Shown: one piece after another, positions 1-6,973 of the stretch | Layout of the letters: every line of letters starts with the position of its first letter | How positions within the stretch are numbered: position 1 is the stretch's first letter | From: Methylococcaceae bacterium | GTDB lineage: Bacteria; Pseudomonadota; Gammaproteobacteria; Methylococcales; Methylomonadaceae | Direction of reading: 5' to 3' | DNA length: 17,508 nt | Assembly: GCA_947505055.1 (NCBI GenBank) | Contig: CANNLO010000066.1 | Location: 1 to 17,508, forward strand | Notes under the pieces: model-generated | What the model saw: the letters and a program-made list of their open reading frames with translations, nothing else | The model's database searches: none | What the model was told of the DNA's origin: nothing | Translations under genes and position numbers: made by a program

Positions 1-207
1 GTTATGTCCTGGTTTTGATAAAAATGATGAAATAATGGGGTCGTGAGCCAAAAATAGTGATTCTCGCTCTGCCCGGTTAAAAAAATGGCTTTTCGGGAGC
101 TGATATTGGCTTGCAGAATTTTCCGGTTGGTAATTTTGCAAGTGGCTCACTAGTTAATTTAATTGATATCCAATATTTAAACTTATGACACACAGGACTG
201 AACAAAC
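1..207. other. Leading intergenic stretch before the first gene
   Basis: No gene can be supported here. Short open stretches enter from the left edge and stop by position 18 or 46, so the 3' end of an upstream gene cannot be ruled out. The region is AT-rich just before the first gene (about 151-190), as expected for a promoter, but I see no convincing -35/-10 pair. An 8-bp inverted repeat, GTGAGCCA at 43-50 and TGGCTCAC at 143-150, brackets the middle of the region. Confidence 0.4.
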
Positions 208-1653
208 TTGGACACTTTGACAACCGATACATTTAAATTAGAAGCCTCACAATACCAACAGCGCAGAAAATCCCACTGGAGTTCTATCAGAAAAAGTTTG
301 TCCAACTCTTGGGGTGGCTATTACCGAAATAGGTTACAAATTACATATCGTAATCTGGTTCCTGAGGGTACAATAGTTCTGGAGTTGGGGTGTGCTCAGG
401 GCGATCTACTTTCGGCACTCAAGCCATCAGAAGGTGTAGGAGTTGATTTCTGTCCGGAAGCTATAGAAAAAGCACGGACTGCTAATCCTCATTTGGAGTT
501 TGTACTCGCAGATGCGCACGACCTTGATCTTGGCCCAAGAACATTCGATTACATTATTGTTTCTGAATTGGTGAATGATCTTTGGGATATACAGGCCATG
601 CTTGCCCAGCTTCAGCCCTATTGCGCATTTCACACGCGATTGATCTTCAACTTTTACAGCCACTTGTGGAATATTCCGCTACGTGCCGCACAAAAACTCG
701 GCATTGCAACGCCCAATCTTCCGCAAAACTGGCTCACGCGGCACGACATGGCAAATCTCTTAGAGATTTCTGACTTCCAACCCTTAAGAGAGTGGGAAGA
801 GATCATTGCACCACTTCCAGTACCGTTTGTTTCTAATTTTGCCAATCGCTACTTGGCAAAATTATCACCCTTTCGCTTTTTGTCGATGGCCAATTTCATG
901 CTGGCCCGCCCTTTGCATAAATCTATACCGCTCAACCCAACCGTTTCAGTCATCGTGGCTGCCAGAAATGAGTCGGGGCATATTGAAGAGTTGATGGCTC
1001 GTATTCCTGAAATGGGGGGAGGCACAGAGATTATTTTTGTAGAGGGCAACTCGACAGATGATACCTACGAGGCTATCGAGAGATCAATTGTTACTCACCC
1101 TGATCGCAACTGCAAGCTGCTGAAGCAGCCTGGCAAAGGCAAAGGCGATGCGGTTCGAGTCGGTTTTGATATTGCCAAGGGCGATATTTTGATGATACTC
1201 GATGCCGATATTACGGTGCCACCCGAAGATCTCCCACGTTTTTACGAGCTGATGGTGAACGGCTCTGCTGAATTTGCAAATGGTGTTCGTTTGGTCTATC
1301 CGATGGACGATGATGCCATGCGTTTCGCTAATCTGCTGGGCAACAAATTTTTCTCTTGGGCCTTCAGTTGGCTGTTAGGTCAGCCGATACGCGACACCTT
1401 GTGTGGCACAAAGGTTCTGTGGCGCAGTGGCTATCAACGCATTGCTGACAATCGCTCTTATTTTGGCGATTTCGATCCATTTGGCGATTTCGATCTGCTT
1501 TTTGGCGCGGCACGGCTCAATCTTAAAATCATGGAAGTCCCGATTCGCTACCGGGCGCGGCGCTATGGCGAGACCAATATTTCCCGTTGGAGTCATGGGT
1601 GGCTCCTGTTAAAAATGGTTGCTTTTGCAGCACGCCGTATCAAATTCATATAA
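208..1653 (+). CDS. Bifunctional protein: class I SAM methyltransferase fused to GT2 glycosyltransferase
   Basis: A 481-residue two-domain protein. Residues about 45-190 form a Rossmann methyltransferase: motif I is LELGCAQGD at 58-66, and an acidic motif II position follows at VGVDF (77-81). Residues about 245-481 form a GT-A family 2 transferase of the dolichol-phosphate-mannose-synthase type: it opens with VSVIVAARNES near 246, has a DAD metal-binding motif at 332-334, and has the basic patch GKGKGDAVR near 310. No membrane helices are obvious, so it is probably cytoplasmic and works on nucleotide- or lipid-linked sugars. The start is TTG, with AGGA at 194-197 ten bases upstream; no in-frame ATG gives a better start. 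It heads the + strand block, 18 bases before the broken methyltransferase gene. The two activities are inferred from folds; neither substrate can be read from the sequence. Confidence 0.85.
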   Translation: MDTLTTDTFKLEASQYQQRRKSHWSSIRKSLSNSWGGYYRNRLQITYRNLVPEGTIVLELGCAQGDLLSALKPSEGVGVDFCPEAIEKARTANPHLEFVLADAHDLDLGPRTFDYIIVSELVNDLWDIQAMLAQLQPYCAFHTRLIFNFYSHLWNIPLRAAQKLGIATPNLPQNWLTRHDMANLLEISDFQPLREWEEIIAPLPVPFVSNFANRYLAKLSPFRFLSMANFMLARPLHKSIPLNPTVSVIVAARNESGHIEELMARIPEMGGGTEIIFVEGNSTDDTYEAIERSIVTHPDRNCKLLKQPGKGKGDAVRVGFDIAKGDILMILDADITVPPEDLPRFYELMVNGSAEFANGVRLVYPMDDDAMRFANLLGNKFFSWAFSWLLGQPIRDTLCGTKVLWRSGYQRIADNRSYFGDFDPFGDFDLLFGAARLNLKIMEVPIRYRARRYGETNISRWSHGWLLLKMVAFAARRIKFI

Positions 1654-1671
1654 CCTTACCTCACCCTTCCA

Positions 1672-2435
1672 ATGAGCATTTTTAATAAAATAGTCGAGCA
1701 TCCTTTAACGCGTGGTTTGTCTGTGGATGATCCGCGCACAACCCTGCTTAGACATGATATTATTCAGAACAAAGCTTTCTTACATGCACTTTATACTGAG
1801 TGGTATGAGCGGATTATCCGCGTTTTACCCCAAAAAAATGATGTGCTTGAGTTGGGTTCGGGGGCAGGTTTTTTGCAGCAGTTTCTTCCCGAAGTGATCA
1901 CCAGCGAAGTATTCGAAACGCCGGGGGTTAGATTAATCGCTGACGCGTGTGATTTGCCATTGCCGGAAAATCCCTTGATGCCATTGTAATGACCGATGTG
2001 TTTCATCACATTCCTGATGTCGGTCGTTTTCTTATGGAGGCCGGGCGTTGTATTCGTCCGGGAGGAAAAATCGTGATGATTGAGCCATGGCGCACGCCAT
2101 GGTCTGAGTCGGTTTATACGCACCTACATTCAGAACCATTTTCTCCGGATAGTGGCTGGAAAATCCCAAGTACCGGGCCGCTGTCCGGCGCAAATGGGGC
2201 ACTACCGTGGATTGTATTTAAACGGGATAGGGCCTTGTTTGAGGCTCAGTATCCACAATGGCGTATCAAAGATATTGAACCGATGATGCCCTTCTCCTAC
2301 CTGCTTTCCGGCGGAGTATCCATGCGCAGCCTGTTACCCGGTTGGATGTATTGTCCAATCCGTGTCTTGGAGCGGGTTCTTGTTCAAAAAAAATGGGCTA
2401 TGTTTGCTTTGATCGAACTTGAGCTTGCATCGTAA
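1672..2435 (+). pseudogene. SAM-dependent methyltransferase split by a one-base frameshift
   Basis: Two adjacent frames together make one class I methyltransferase of about 253 residues. The first frame (1672-1989) carries motif I, LELGSGAG at residues 59-66, and ends at TAA 1987-1989 just after LPLPEN. The second frame (ATG at 1989, to 2435) opens with MTDVFHHIPD and continues with IRPGGKIVMIEPW, the usual later motifs. Reading the second frame backwards from 1989 gives GAT GCC ATT GTA (DAIV) at 1977-1988. This is what should follow LPLPEN in the family, so one base is missing within about 1969-1974. Stop and restart share an A (TAATG), so translational coupling could still make the second half, but that half lacks the SAM-binding motif. 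There is no Shine-Dalgarno before 1672, so translation probably depended on the upstream gene. A sequencing error is the alternative. Confidence 0.8.
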
Positions 2436-2476
2436 GTAAGTTAAATTGACGACACCAGGCCGCAATTACAGTAATT

Positions 2477-2719
2477 TTGTATACAAGGAGCAGTGTGGCT
2501 TGGAATCGAGCTAAGGACGCAGCGCGATGGCTGAAATGCCAATCGAACTTGTACTTTAAACACCTGCTGACGCCACTAATGCTTAAAATTAAAAACCGCT
2601 CTTGTGTGATTTGTACAAACCTGATGCCAAGCCATCTGAGCTATCAGGTTTTTTATTCTTTACATTCGTACCTTGGATCAATCGGCTCTAAGAATGACAA
2701 AAAAAAATCAACTAAATAA
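2477..2719 (+). CDS. Small ORF of unknown function, doubtful
   Basis: An open frame of 80 codons from a TTG at 2477; a GTG at 2495 preceded by AAGGAG (2485-2490) is the more natural start. It is basic with a lysine-rich C-terminus (KKKSTK), and I recognise no domain. In favour: a good ribosome binding site, and a stop only six bases before the flippase-like gene at 2726, which is operon-like spacing. Against: a terminator-like hairpin with a T-run (2617-2656) lies inside the frame, the protein resembles nothing I know, and the upstream gene is already broken. It may be a gene remnant or a chance ORF. Low confidence. Confidence 0.25.
   Translation: MYTRSSVAWNRAKDAARWLKCQSNLYFKHLLTPLMLKIKNRSCVICTNLMPSHLSYQVFYSLHSYLGSIGSKNDKKKSTK
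2617..2656 (+). terminator. Possible rho-independent terminator
   Basis: AAACCTGAT at 2617-2625 pairs perfectly with ATCAGGTTT at 2643-2651. The 17-base loop can form an extra AGC/GCT pairing at 2630-2632 and 2640-2642. A run of T follows from 2649 to 2654. Shape and polarity fit an intrinsic terminator ending the transcript of the two methyltransferase genes. It lies inside the doubtful small ORF at 2477-2719, so the two calls compete. The stem is only moderately G+C-rich and the loop is long. Confidence 0.45.
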
Positions 2720-2725
2720 GAATCC

Positions 2726-3787
2726 ATGTCAGATTTTCCCAATATAAACGTAACACAAACGCACGACAAGAAGGTTCGCAAAGGTCTTTGGGGTCTTTTT
2801 TTTCGCGGTGTCGTAACTGTGCTAATCATTGCCTATCTTGTTCTTAAAGTTCATTGGCCGGAACTCGTTGCGCAACTGGTCAGAGCCGACTTTTTGTGGT
2901 TGGCGCTCGCCTGTTTTCTGTTCGGCGTGGTTTACTTGCTTGCAGCACTTCGGTGGTGGTTTCTCATGCAAGTACAGGAAATCCATTTGCCGCTCAAAGT
3001 GGCAACGGCGCTTACCTTTATTGGTCAATTTTTTAATTCTTTTCTACTGGGCGCAGTGGGTGGCGACATCATCAAAGCGGTGTACCTGCAAAAATATGCG
3101 CCGAATCAGAGAACACACGCCACCCTTTCAATCATTATGGATCGAGTTATGGGTCTGCTTATTTTAATTTGCGCCAGCCTGCTTGTTATACCTTGGCAAT
3201 TCCAGTTCTTAATGCGTGGCGACCTAGCCCACTCGATTATGTTGGGTATGCTGGTTATATTTAGCTTATGCGGAGCAATAGGCTTAGTCATGGTCATCAC
3301 TCCATTTCACCTGCTACCACCAGCCATTCGCACTTTGTGGCATAAAATTCCTCATCGGCATATTCTTGAACTGGTAATGGCTGGCTTTCGTCAACATGGC
3401 ATCGCGCTCAAGCTAACGCTGGCTAGTCTTGCAACGGGAACCGTCATGACGGCAGTACTTATTGCGGCCTGCTATTGCATAGGCGTGGGGATTGGACTTA
3501 CCGTCACTTACCTGCAAATGCTGGTCATCATGACCATCGTTACCTGTGTCATCAGCTTGCCTATCAGCATCGGTGGGCATGGCGTTCGTGAAGGAATTTT
3601 CGTAATTATGTTTACTGCATTTGGTTTGATCAGCGTCGATCAACAGTTGGAAAACGGTCGGGAGACCGCGATACTTTTTTCCTTACTGTTCTTTGCAATC
3701 CCCTTGGTCTGGAGTCTGGTTGGTGGGATCGTCTACCTTAGCTTTCGTCATGATTACGTACTTGCAAAATCAGTGAACAGTATTTGA
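2726..3787 (+). CDS. Flippase-like multi-pass membrane protein (lysylphosphatidylglycerol synthase TM region / AglD-like)
   Basis: A 353-residue integral membrane protein of the UPF0104 / LPG_synthase_TM group. A short hydrophilic N-terminus (about 20 residues) is followed by about eight hydrophobic segments. Family signatures are visible: RWWFLM near 76, the block FFNSFLLGAVGGDIIKAV starting near 102, DRVMGL near 139, and the late SIGGHGVREG motif. This family includes the membrane half of MprF and proteins found with dolichol- or polyprenyl-phosphate glycosyltransferases, and is often proposed to move lipids across the membrane. In this locus it could handle a lipid-linked sugar, perhaps the product of the GT2 domain encoded at 208-1653; that link is inference. 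The Shine-Dalgarno (AAG before the ATG) is weak. It is the last intact + strand gene before the scrambled zone. Length is normal. Confidence 0.85.
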   Translation: MSDFPNINVTQTHDKKVRKGLWGLFFRGVVTVLIIAYLVLKVHWPELVAQLVRADFLWLALACFLFGVVYLLAALRWWFLMQVQEIHLPLKVATALTFIGQFFNSFLLGAVGGDIIKAVYLQKYAPNQRTHATLSIIMDRVMGLLILICASLLVIPWQFQFLMRGDLAHSIMLGMLVIFSLCGAIGLVMVITPFHLLPPAIRTLWHKIPHRHILELVMAGFRQHGIALKLTLASLATGTVMTAVLIAACYCIGVGIGLTVTYLQMLVIMTIVTCVISLPISIGGHGVREGIFVIMFTAFGLISVDQQLENGRETAILFSLLFFAIPLVWSLVGGIVYLSFRHDYVLAKSVNSI

Positions 3788-3873
3788 TATCGGCTATTAA
3801 TCACTGGTTGGATTGCAGGATTCAGATCTTAAATATATGGGCTATTTTTCATTAACACTTTGCAGGATTTAGA
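3788..3873 (+). repeat. Short spacer with an imperfect 14-bp direct repeat
   Basis: TTGCAGGATTCAGA at 3813-3826 recurs as TTGCAGGATTTAGA at 3860-3873 (13 of 14 bases identical, 47 bases apart). The second copy contains the AGGA that serves as ribosome binding site for the remnant gene at 3874. The first is also followed by an ATG ten bases on, so a short duplication of a translation start region is possible. No terminator is obvious after the flippase-like gene. Confidence 0.4.
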
Positions 3874-3987
3874 ATGAATCAAAAATATTTATTGCTCGTT
3901 CTTTTAATGCTCTATTCCGAGAAAGTCGAAGCCAGCGGCCCTAATTACATTTCAATTTGGCGCAAAACGGACTGTGGGGCGCGATAA
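3874..3987 (+). pseudogene. 5' remnant of a small secreted-protein gene
   Basis: ATG at 3874 has a well placed AGGA (3864-3867, six bases upstream) and opens a frame of 37 codons. The product begins MNQKYLLLVLLMLYS, a classic short signal peptide (positive n-region, leucine-rich core), followed by a plausible cleavage point after VEA (about residue 20) and then SGPNYISIW. From about 3950-3960 onwards the DNA is instead the antisense of the truncated gene fragment at 3945-4154, so the frame runs through foreign sequence to a stop at 3985. This looks like the 5' end of an exported-protein gene cut by a rearrangement. Decayed same-strand sequence at 6143-6460 could be its lost 3' part. The function of the intact gene cannot be told. 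Confidence 0.5.
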
Positions 3988-4154
3988 GCGGGAATAACCG
4001 TGATCGGCGCAGCCACGAGTCCTTTTCGCAAAGTGCGGTCCGCGTAGATATCTAAAATTTCGTGTAACTCTTTTAAAAAAACCACAGACTGATCGAATTT
4101 CTCGACCAGCAGCGCGGCTTGTGTTTTTAGACGGGCAATATCAACGGCGGGCAT
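3945..4154 (-). pseudogene. Truncated 5' fragment of a hypothetical gene (copy 1 of a repeated family)
   Basis: A 69-residue frame starting MPAVDIARLKTQAALL. It contains KELHEILDIYADRT and ends at VLRQIEM* where homology would be expected to continue; the stop at 3945 lies in or next to the sequence of the neighbouring + strand remnant. From memory only, it resembles the N-terminus of larger hypothetical proteins found as scattered copies in some proteobacteria and Chloroflexota. I cannot confirm this and assign no function. The first part recurs at 6056-6128 in the same orientation, so two partial copies flank the 624-residue membrane protein gene. The ATG lies ten bases beyond that gene's stop codon. 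It is probably not functional, although the frame itself is intact. Confidence 0.55.
4073..4145. repeat. 73-bp direct repeat, copy 1
   Basis: This aligns without gaps to 6056-6128 with about eight mismatches (roughly 89% identity); a 20-base stretch starting CTTGTGTTTTTAGACG is identical in both. It covers codons for VDIARLKTQAALLVEKFDQ in the - strand gene fragment. Most differences leave the reading frame intact, which suggests two paralogous genes rather than a very recent duplication. Confidence 0.85.
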
Positions 4155-4164
4155 GGATCTCTGA

Positions 4165-6039
4165 TTACCTGATTTTCGTGTAAATTACCAGACTATGAGC
4201 GTTATTGCTAATAACTTTTTCTTGCTGATAATGCCATGTTGGGTCAGGTTGTGGAATTTGTCCCCCTAAAAGATGATAGACAACTACAGAATAACCTTTC
4301 TCTTCAGACTCAGTAAGGATTTGGGAAAGAGTTTTCAATTCGTCATTACCTGTATTGTACCAGCGTTCATATTTTGGATGCCAGTCCAACTTTTCAAAAT
4401 AAAACTCAACATAATAGTAATACGATAAGCCTGCAAACAAGATCTTCTCATTCTCATGAGATTCTTTTAACCAGGCTATCGTCTCTGGGTAAGGATAGTA
4501 GTGCTCAGAAGTATCTGTCAGATAATTACCCCAAAAAGGTTTTTTTGTGCCATCCAGATTCACCGGCGAAAGAAAAAGATTGGTAAGAATTACCAAACAA
4601 CCGATTGAAATTCCGAAAGTTTTTTTATTTTTAGTTAGCCAATTCAGAGCGAAAGTGGAGCTTGTGAGGATTGCAGGCAGGATACAAAGATTAAAGCGAC
4701 TATATCCGGTATAAGCGGTATTATCGAGAGCGAAAAAAAGGGGAAATGCCAAAAAAGTCATGACAATGAAGGTGGTTTTGGAATACTTACCTATAGATAC
4801 CAAAAGAATGCAACCTCCAATAAAGATGATTAGAAATAACCCAAACTGCTCGAAAAGAGATCGGCCAAACCCCTCATAAACCGAAAAATTTAGCAGGTTG
4901 GAGATATTCGGTGCAAACTTCCTTTCAACACTGGAATTACTTCTTAGGAATAGATAAAGTGAAAGGGGCCAGGAAACGCAAAAAACGATGGCCAGGTTTT
5001 CTGCAATGCGTGGATGGAATAGCCGAATGGTTGACATAAAGTCAAGAGGTCGTTTTTGCGCATACTCTCTTCTGGCTTGGATAAACACAAAAAGCATCCT
5101 ACAGGCTAAATAGCACAAGATAAAAACAATCGTGGTTTCTTTAATGAACCCGATCAAAATGAGCGCATACCAGCCTGGCCGATGTCGGATTGCATTGAAT
5201 TCACCTTTGAGTAAAGTTTCTATGTCGAAGCAAACGATTGTCATCAACAACACAGCTGGCAACTCAAGGTAAAGAATAGTTGAATAGTAAGATACGAGAG
5301 GGATGGTTGCAATGGAAATCGCCCAGATGATATTGGGGATGACATGGCTTGTTTCAAGCCTGCGCATGCAAACCCAAACGATTCCAGCAGCCGATAGGAT
5401 GGGAATAATTCTATATAAGTATTCTTGGTAAGGGCTGGTGATAGACATTGCCAGTTTCGGCGCGAAAACAAAGAACCAATAGCTAATGAATGGGTAACGC
5501 AGAAAGTATGTTTCATCCAGAAAGTATATTTTATCCAGCCCTGGGTATGAATTTTTATGCAAATAAACAAAGGCAATACTTACCAACAACAGGAACCCAA
5601 TAAATATGGCCCATTTTGACTTTTTCCAGGCTGTAAAAAGGAAAAGCACAAACGTCACTAATCCTAAAAGGATCCATTTTATCGAAAGCCATTGGGGCGG
5701 TATATTACTGGCCAGGAGTAATACTTTTTGAATGTGGATATCTTCGTCCCCACGCCATGGAATGGCTGATAATAAGGATTTGAAGTTTAATAGTGCTAGT
5801 CCGGGTAATAAAACAAAAAAAATAAACCAATGCTTGGTAAGGCCGATTTGCAGGCTGTCTCCAGACAAATACGACCAGGCGACTCCCGTGCTAATTGTCA
5901 AAGCCAGCATCAACATTTTTCCAATTAAAGATACTGGTGCTAACCAAGTGGGGGTAATTATGAATGCGAAGGCATAGAACGTTATCAGGAGACTGATTAC
6001 GAAAGCCCGAGGTACAAAAACGGTTTTTGGTTTCATCAT
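4165..6039 (-). CDS. GT-C-like polytopic membrane protein, putative glycosyltransferase
   Basis: A 624-residue integral membrane protein with about a dozen hydrophobic helices and a soluble C-terminal part from about residue 520 (rich in Y, W and E, for example YYYYVEFYFEK). The topology, and acidic-pair motifs in non-membrane loops, RGDEDIH at 96-102 and FLDETYF near 163-169, match GT-C enzymes such as GT39/ArnT, where an Asp/Glu in the first large periplasmic loop is catalytic. Such enzymes use polyprenyl-phosphate sugars in the periplasm. The supplier could be the uxs-GT2-gtrA trio encoded just upstream on the same strand. The start ATG ATG at 6039 has no clear Shine-Dalgarno. The gene sits between two partial copies of an unrelated gene family, as if moved in or stranded by recombination. 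An O-antigen ligase/polymerase-like role is an alternative; the DE motifs make GT-C more likely. Confidence 0.7.
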   Translation of the reverse strand: MMKPKTVFVPRAFVISLLITFYAFAFIITPTWLAPVSLIGKMLMLALTISTGVAWSYLSGDSLQIGLTKHWFIFFVLLPGLALLNFKSLLSAIPWRGDEDIHIQKVLLLASNIPPQWLSIKWILLGLVTFVLFLFTAWKKSKWAIFIGFLLLVSIAFVYLHKNSYPGLDKIYFLDETYFLRYPFISYWFFVFAPKLAMSITSPYQEYLYRIIPILSAAGIVWVCMRRLETSHVIPNIIWAISIATIPLVSYYSTILYLELPAVLLMTIVCFDIETLLKGEFNAIRHRPGWYALILIGFIKETTIVFILCYLACRMLFVFIQARREYAQKRPLDFMSTIRLFHPRIAENLAIVFCVSWPLSLYLFLRSNSSVERKFAPNISNLLNFSVYEGFGRSLFEQFGLFLIIFIGGCILLVSIGKYSKTTFIVMTFLAFPLFFALDNTAYTGYSRFNLCILPAILTSSTFALNWLTKNKKTFGISIGCLVILTNLFLSPVNLDGTKKPFWGNYLTDTSEHYYPYPETIAWLKESHENEKILFAGLSYYYYVEFYFEKLDWHPKYERWYNTGNDELKTLSQILTESEEKGYSVVVYHLLGGQIPQPDPTWHYQQEKVISNNAHSLVIYTKIR

Positions 6040-6055
6040 AAGTTAGATCTATGTA

Positions 6056-6128
6056 TTAAAAAGACCGCAGGCTGGTCGAATTTCGCAACCAGCACCGCGG
6101 CTTGTGTTTTTAGACGGGCACTATCAAC
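6056..6128 (-). pseudogene. Decayed gene fragment (copy 2 of the repeated family; direct repeat copy 2)
   Basis: Reading the - strand gives VDSARLKTQAAVLVAKFDQ followed by PAVFL, closely matching VDIARLKTQAALLVEKFDQ of the fragment at 3945-4154. The match then breaks and a stop follows within eight codons. No start codon remains upstream. Only about 24 codons survive. It lies just upstream of the 624-residue membrane protein gene, in the same orientation as copy 1, forming a 73-bp direct repeat about 1.98 kb apart. Confidence 0.75.
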
Positions 6129-6144
6129 TGAAGAGTTGATAGTG
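6119..6144. repeat. Perfect 10-bp inverted repeat at the edge of the gene fragment
   Basis: CACTATCAAC (6119-6128) and GTTGATAGTG (6135-6144) are perfect reverse complements with a 6-base loop TGAAGA. The left arm belongs to the decayed gene fragment and the right arm lies just outside it, so the hairpin marks the boundary where recognisable homology ends. No T-run follows on either strand, so it is not an intrinsic terminator. Confidence 0.7.
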
Positions 6145-6460
6145 GGGCTTTCCGCTTACGTCAAAAGAGAAATATAAATATCCAGTGTTTTGGGACGTAT
6201 ATCCTATGAGAAAAAATGTTGGCAAAACAGAAGATGGAATAACCAACAAGTTAAACGATGGCGTATTGCTGGCTAAAATTATTGAGGGAGCTAAGCTGTA
6301 TGCGCTTAAAATACAGGTAAAATAAAATCGCCCCAATTGAAAAAATAATTGGATTATGTATCCGCAAAATTTTGTTAAGAACAAAAAGTGGCTTGATGAT
6401 TTTGAGATTACGCCAGAGGTTAAGGTTAAGGCCGTCATATATTCGGCGCAACATAATTAG
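6143..6460 (+). pseudogene. Decayed coding-like sequence of unknown identity
   Basis: One + strand frame looks protein-like across this region but is broken by stops at 6323 (TAA) and 6338 (TGA). The first part reads KYKYPVFWDVYPMRKN and continues with GVLLAKIIEGAKLYALK. The second reads NWIMYPQNFVKNKKWLDDFE, then PEVKVKAVIYSAQHN, and ends at TAG 6458-6460. Its composition (W, Y, charged residues) is less like chance translation than the opposite strand. I do not recognise the family. It is on the same strand as the signal-peptide remnant at 3874-3987, so both could come from one gene split by the intervening block; this is conjecture. A partial small ORF could start at ATG 6206. Confidence 0.35.
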
Positions 6461-6480
6461 ATGCTATTTTAAATAGCATC
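6460..6480. repeat. Near-perfect palindrome
   Basis: GATGCTATTT (6460-6469) and AAATAGCATC (6471-6480) are reverse complements around one central T. In practice the stem would be about seven or eight pairs with an AT loop. It begins on the last base of the TAG that closes the decayed + strand frame and lies about 65 bases beyond the end of the gtrA-like gene. Only three T follow on the + strand and no T-run on the - strand, so termination from either side is possible but unproven. The rest of 6481-6544 shows only an AT-rich repeat, GTTTAAA/TTTAAAC. Confidence 0.5.
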
Positions 6481-6544
6481 TTTAATGCTCTAGTCGCACA
6501 CACGTTTAAATCCTCTTGTTCTTTAAACTGAATTAAATTATTTA

Positions 6545-6973
6545 TCACTTTGGAATTAAAAACTTGCTTAATGATATTTTCGAAACTAACTCCGGTTTCT
6601 TATGCGCTTTAAATATAAAATGATTCCTTGCTGCATAATTCCAGAAAAAAACAATTCCAGTTGCTGTTACTTTAGCAATCAAGGTATCAAGCAATAAAAA
6701 GTCTATGCACTGCCAAAGAATTAACTGATTTACAATTAAACCAATAAAAATTACAAAAAATATCAAGATGATTTCTTTGTGCTTTTTAAATCGTGCCCCA
6801 CTAGCAAATACATGCTTGATTGACAGGAGATAATTAACGAGCGTTGCCAAGACAAATCCAGTGACGCCTGATATAAACCAAGGCAGTTTCAGAATTTTCA
6901 CAAAAAGAGCAAAAATTAAAAAATCAACAAGTGCTGCAATTCCGCCAACAAAAAAATACTTGATGAATTTCAT
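6545..6973 (-). CDS. GtrA-family membrane protein
   Basis: A 142-residue protein with four hydrophobic segments and the GtrA (PF04138) pattern: [18 protein letters not shown] at the N-terminus, VLATLVNYLLSIKHVF in the middle, and the late FFWNYAARNHFIF motif. GtrA proteins are associated with flipping undecaprenyl-phosphate sugars made by a partner GT2 enzyme, or with anchoring that enzyme. The partner here is the GT2 gene directly upstream: its stop codon overlaps this start by four bases (ATGA, 6970-6973), implying translational coupling. Archaeal dolichol-phosphate-mannose synthases carry the same two parts as a single protein, so this pair looks like a split form. Length is normal. It is the last gene of the tightly overlapping - strand block. 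Confidence 0.88.
   Translation of the reverse strand: MKFIKYFFVGGIAALVDFLIFALFVKILKLPWFISGVTGFVLATLVNYLLSIKHVFASGARFKKHKEIILIFFVIFIGLIVNQLILWQCIDFLLLDTLIAKVTATGIVFFWNYAARNHFIFKAHKKPELVSKISLSKFLIPK

Noticed and set aside
5244..5576. A 110-codon frame on the - strand
   Set aside because: It is an alternative frame within the 624-residue membrane protein gene and matches no known family.
6124..6438. A 104-codon hydrophobic frame on the - strand
   Set aside because: It overlaps the more protein-like + strand frame and the gene fragment, has no ribosome binding site, and its hydrophobicity follows from AT-rich antisense sequence.
6460..6480. Palindrome considered as a terminator for the - strand operon
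   Set aside because: No T-run follows on the - strand side and the stem is AT-rich, so it is listed only as a repeat.
6496..6530. GTTTAAA/TTTAAAC inverted repeat after the gtrA-like gene
   Set aside because: Seven AT-rich pairs with an 11-base loop and no T-run are within chance expectation.
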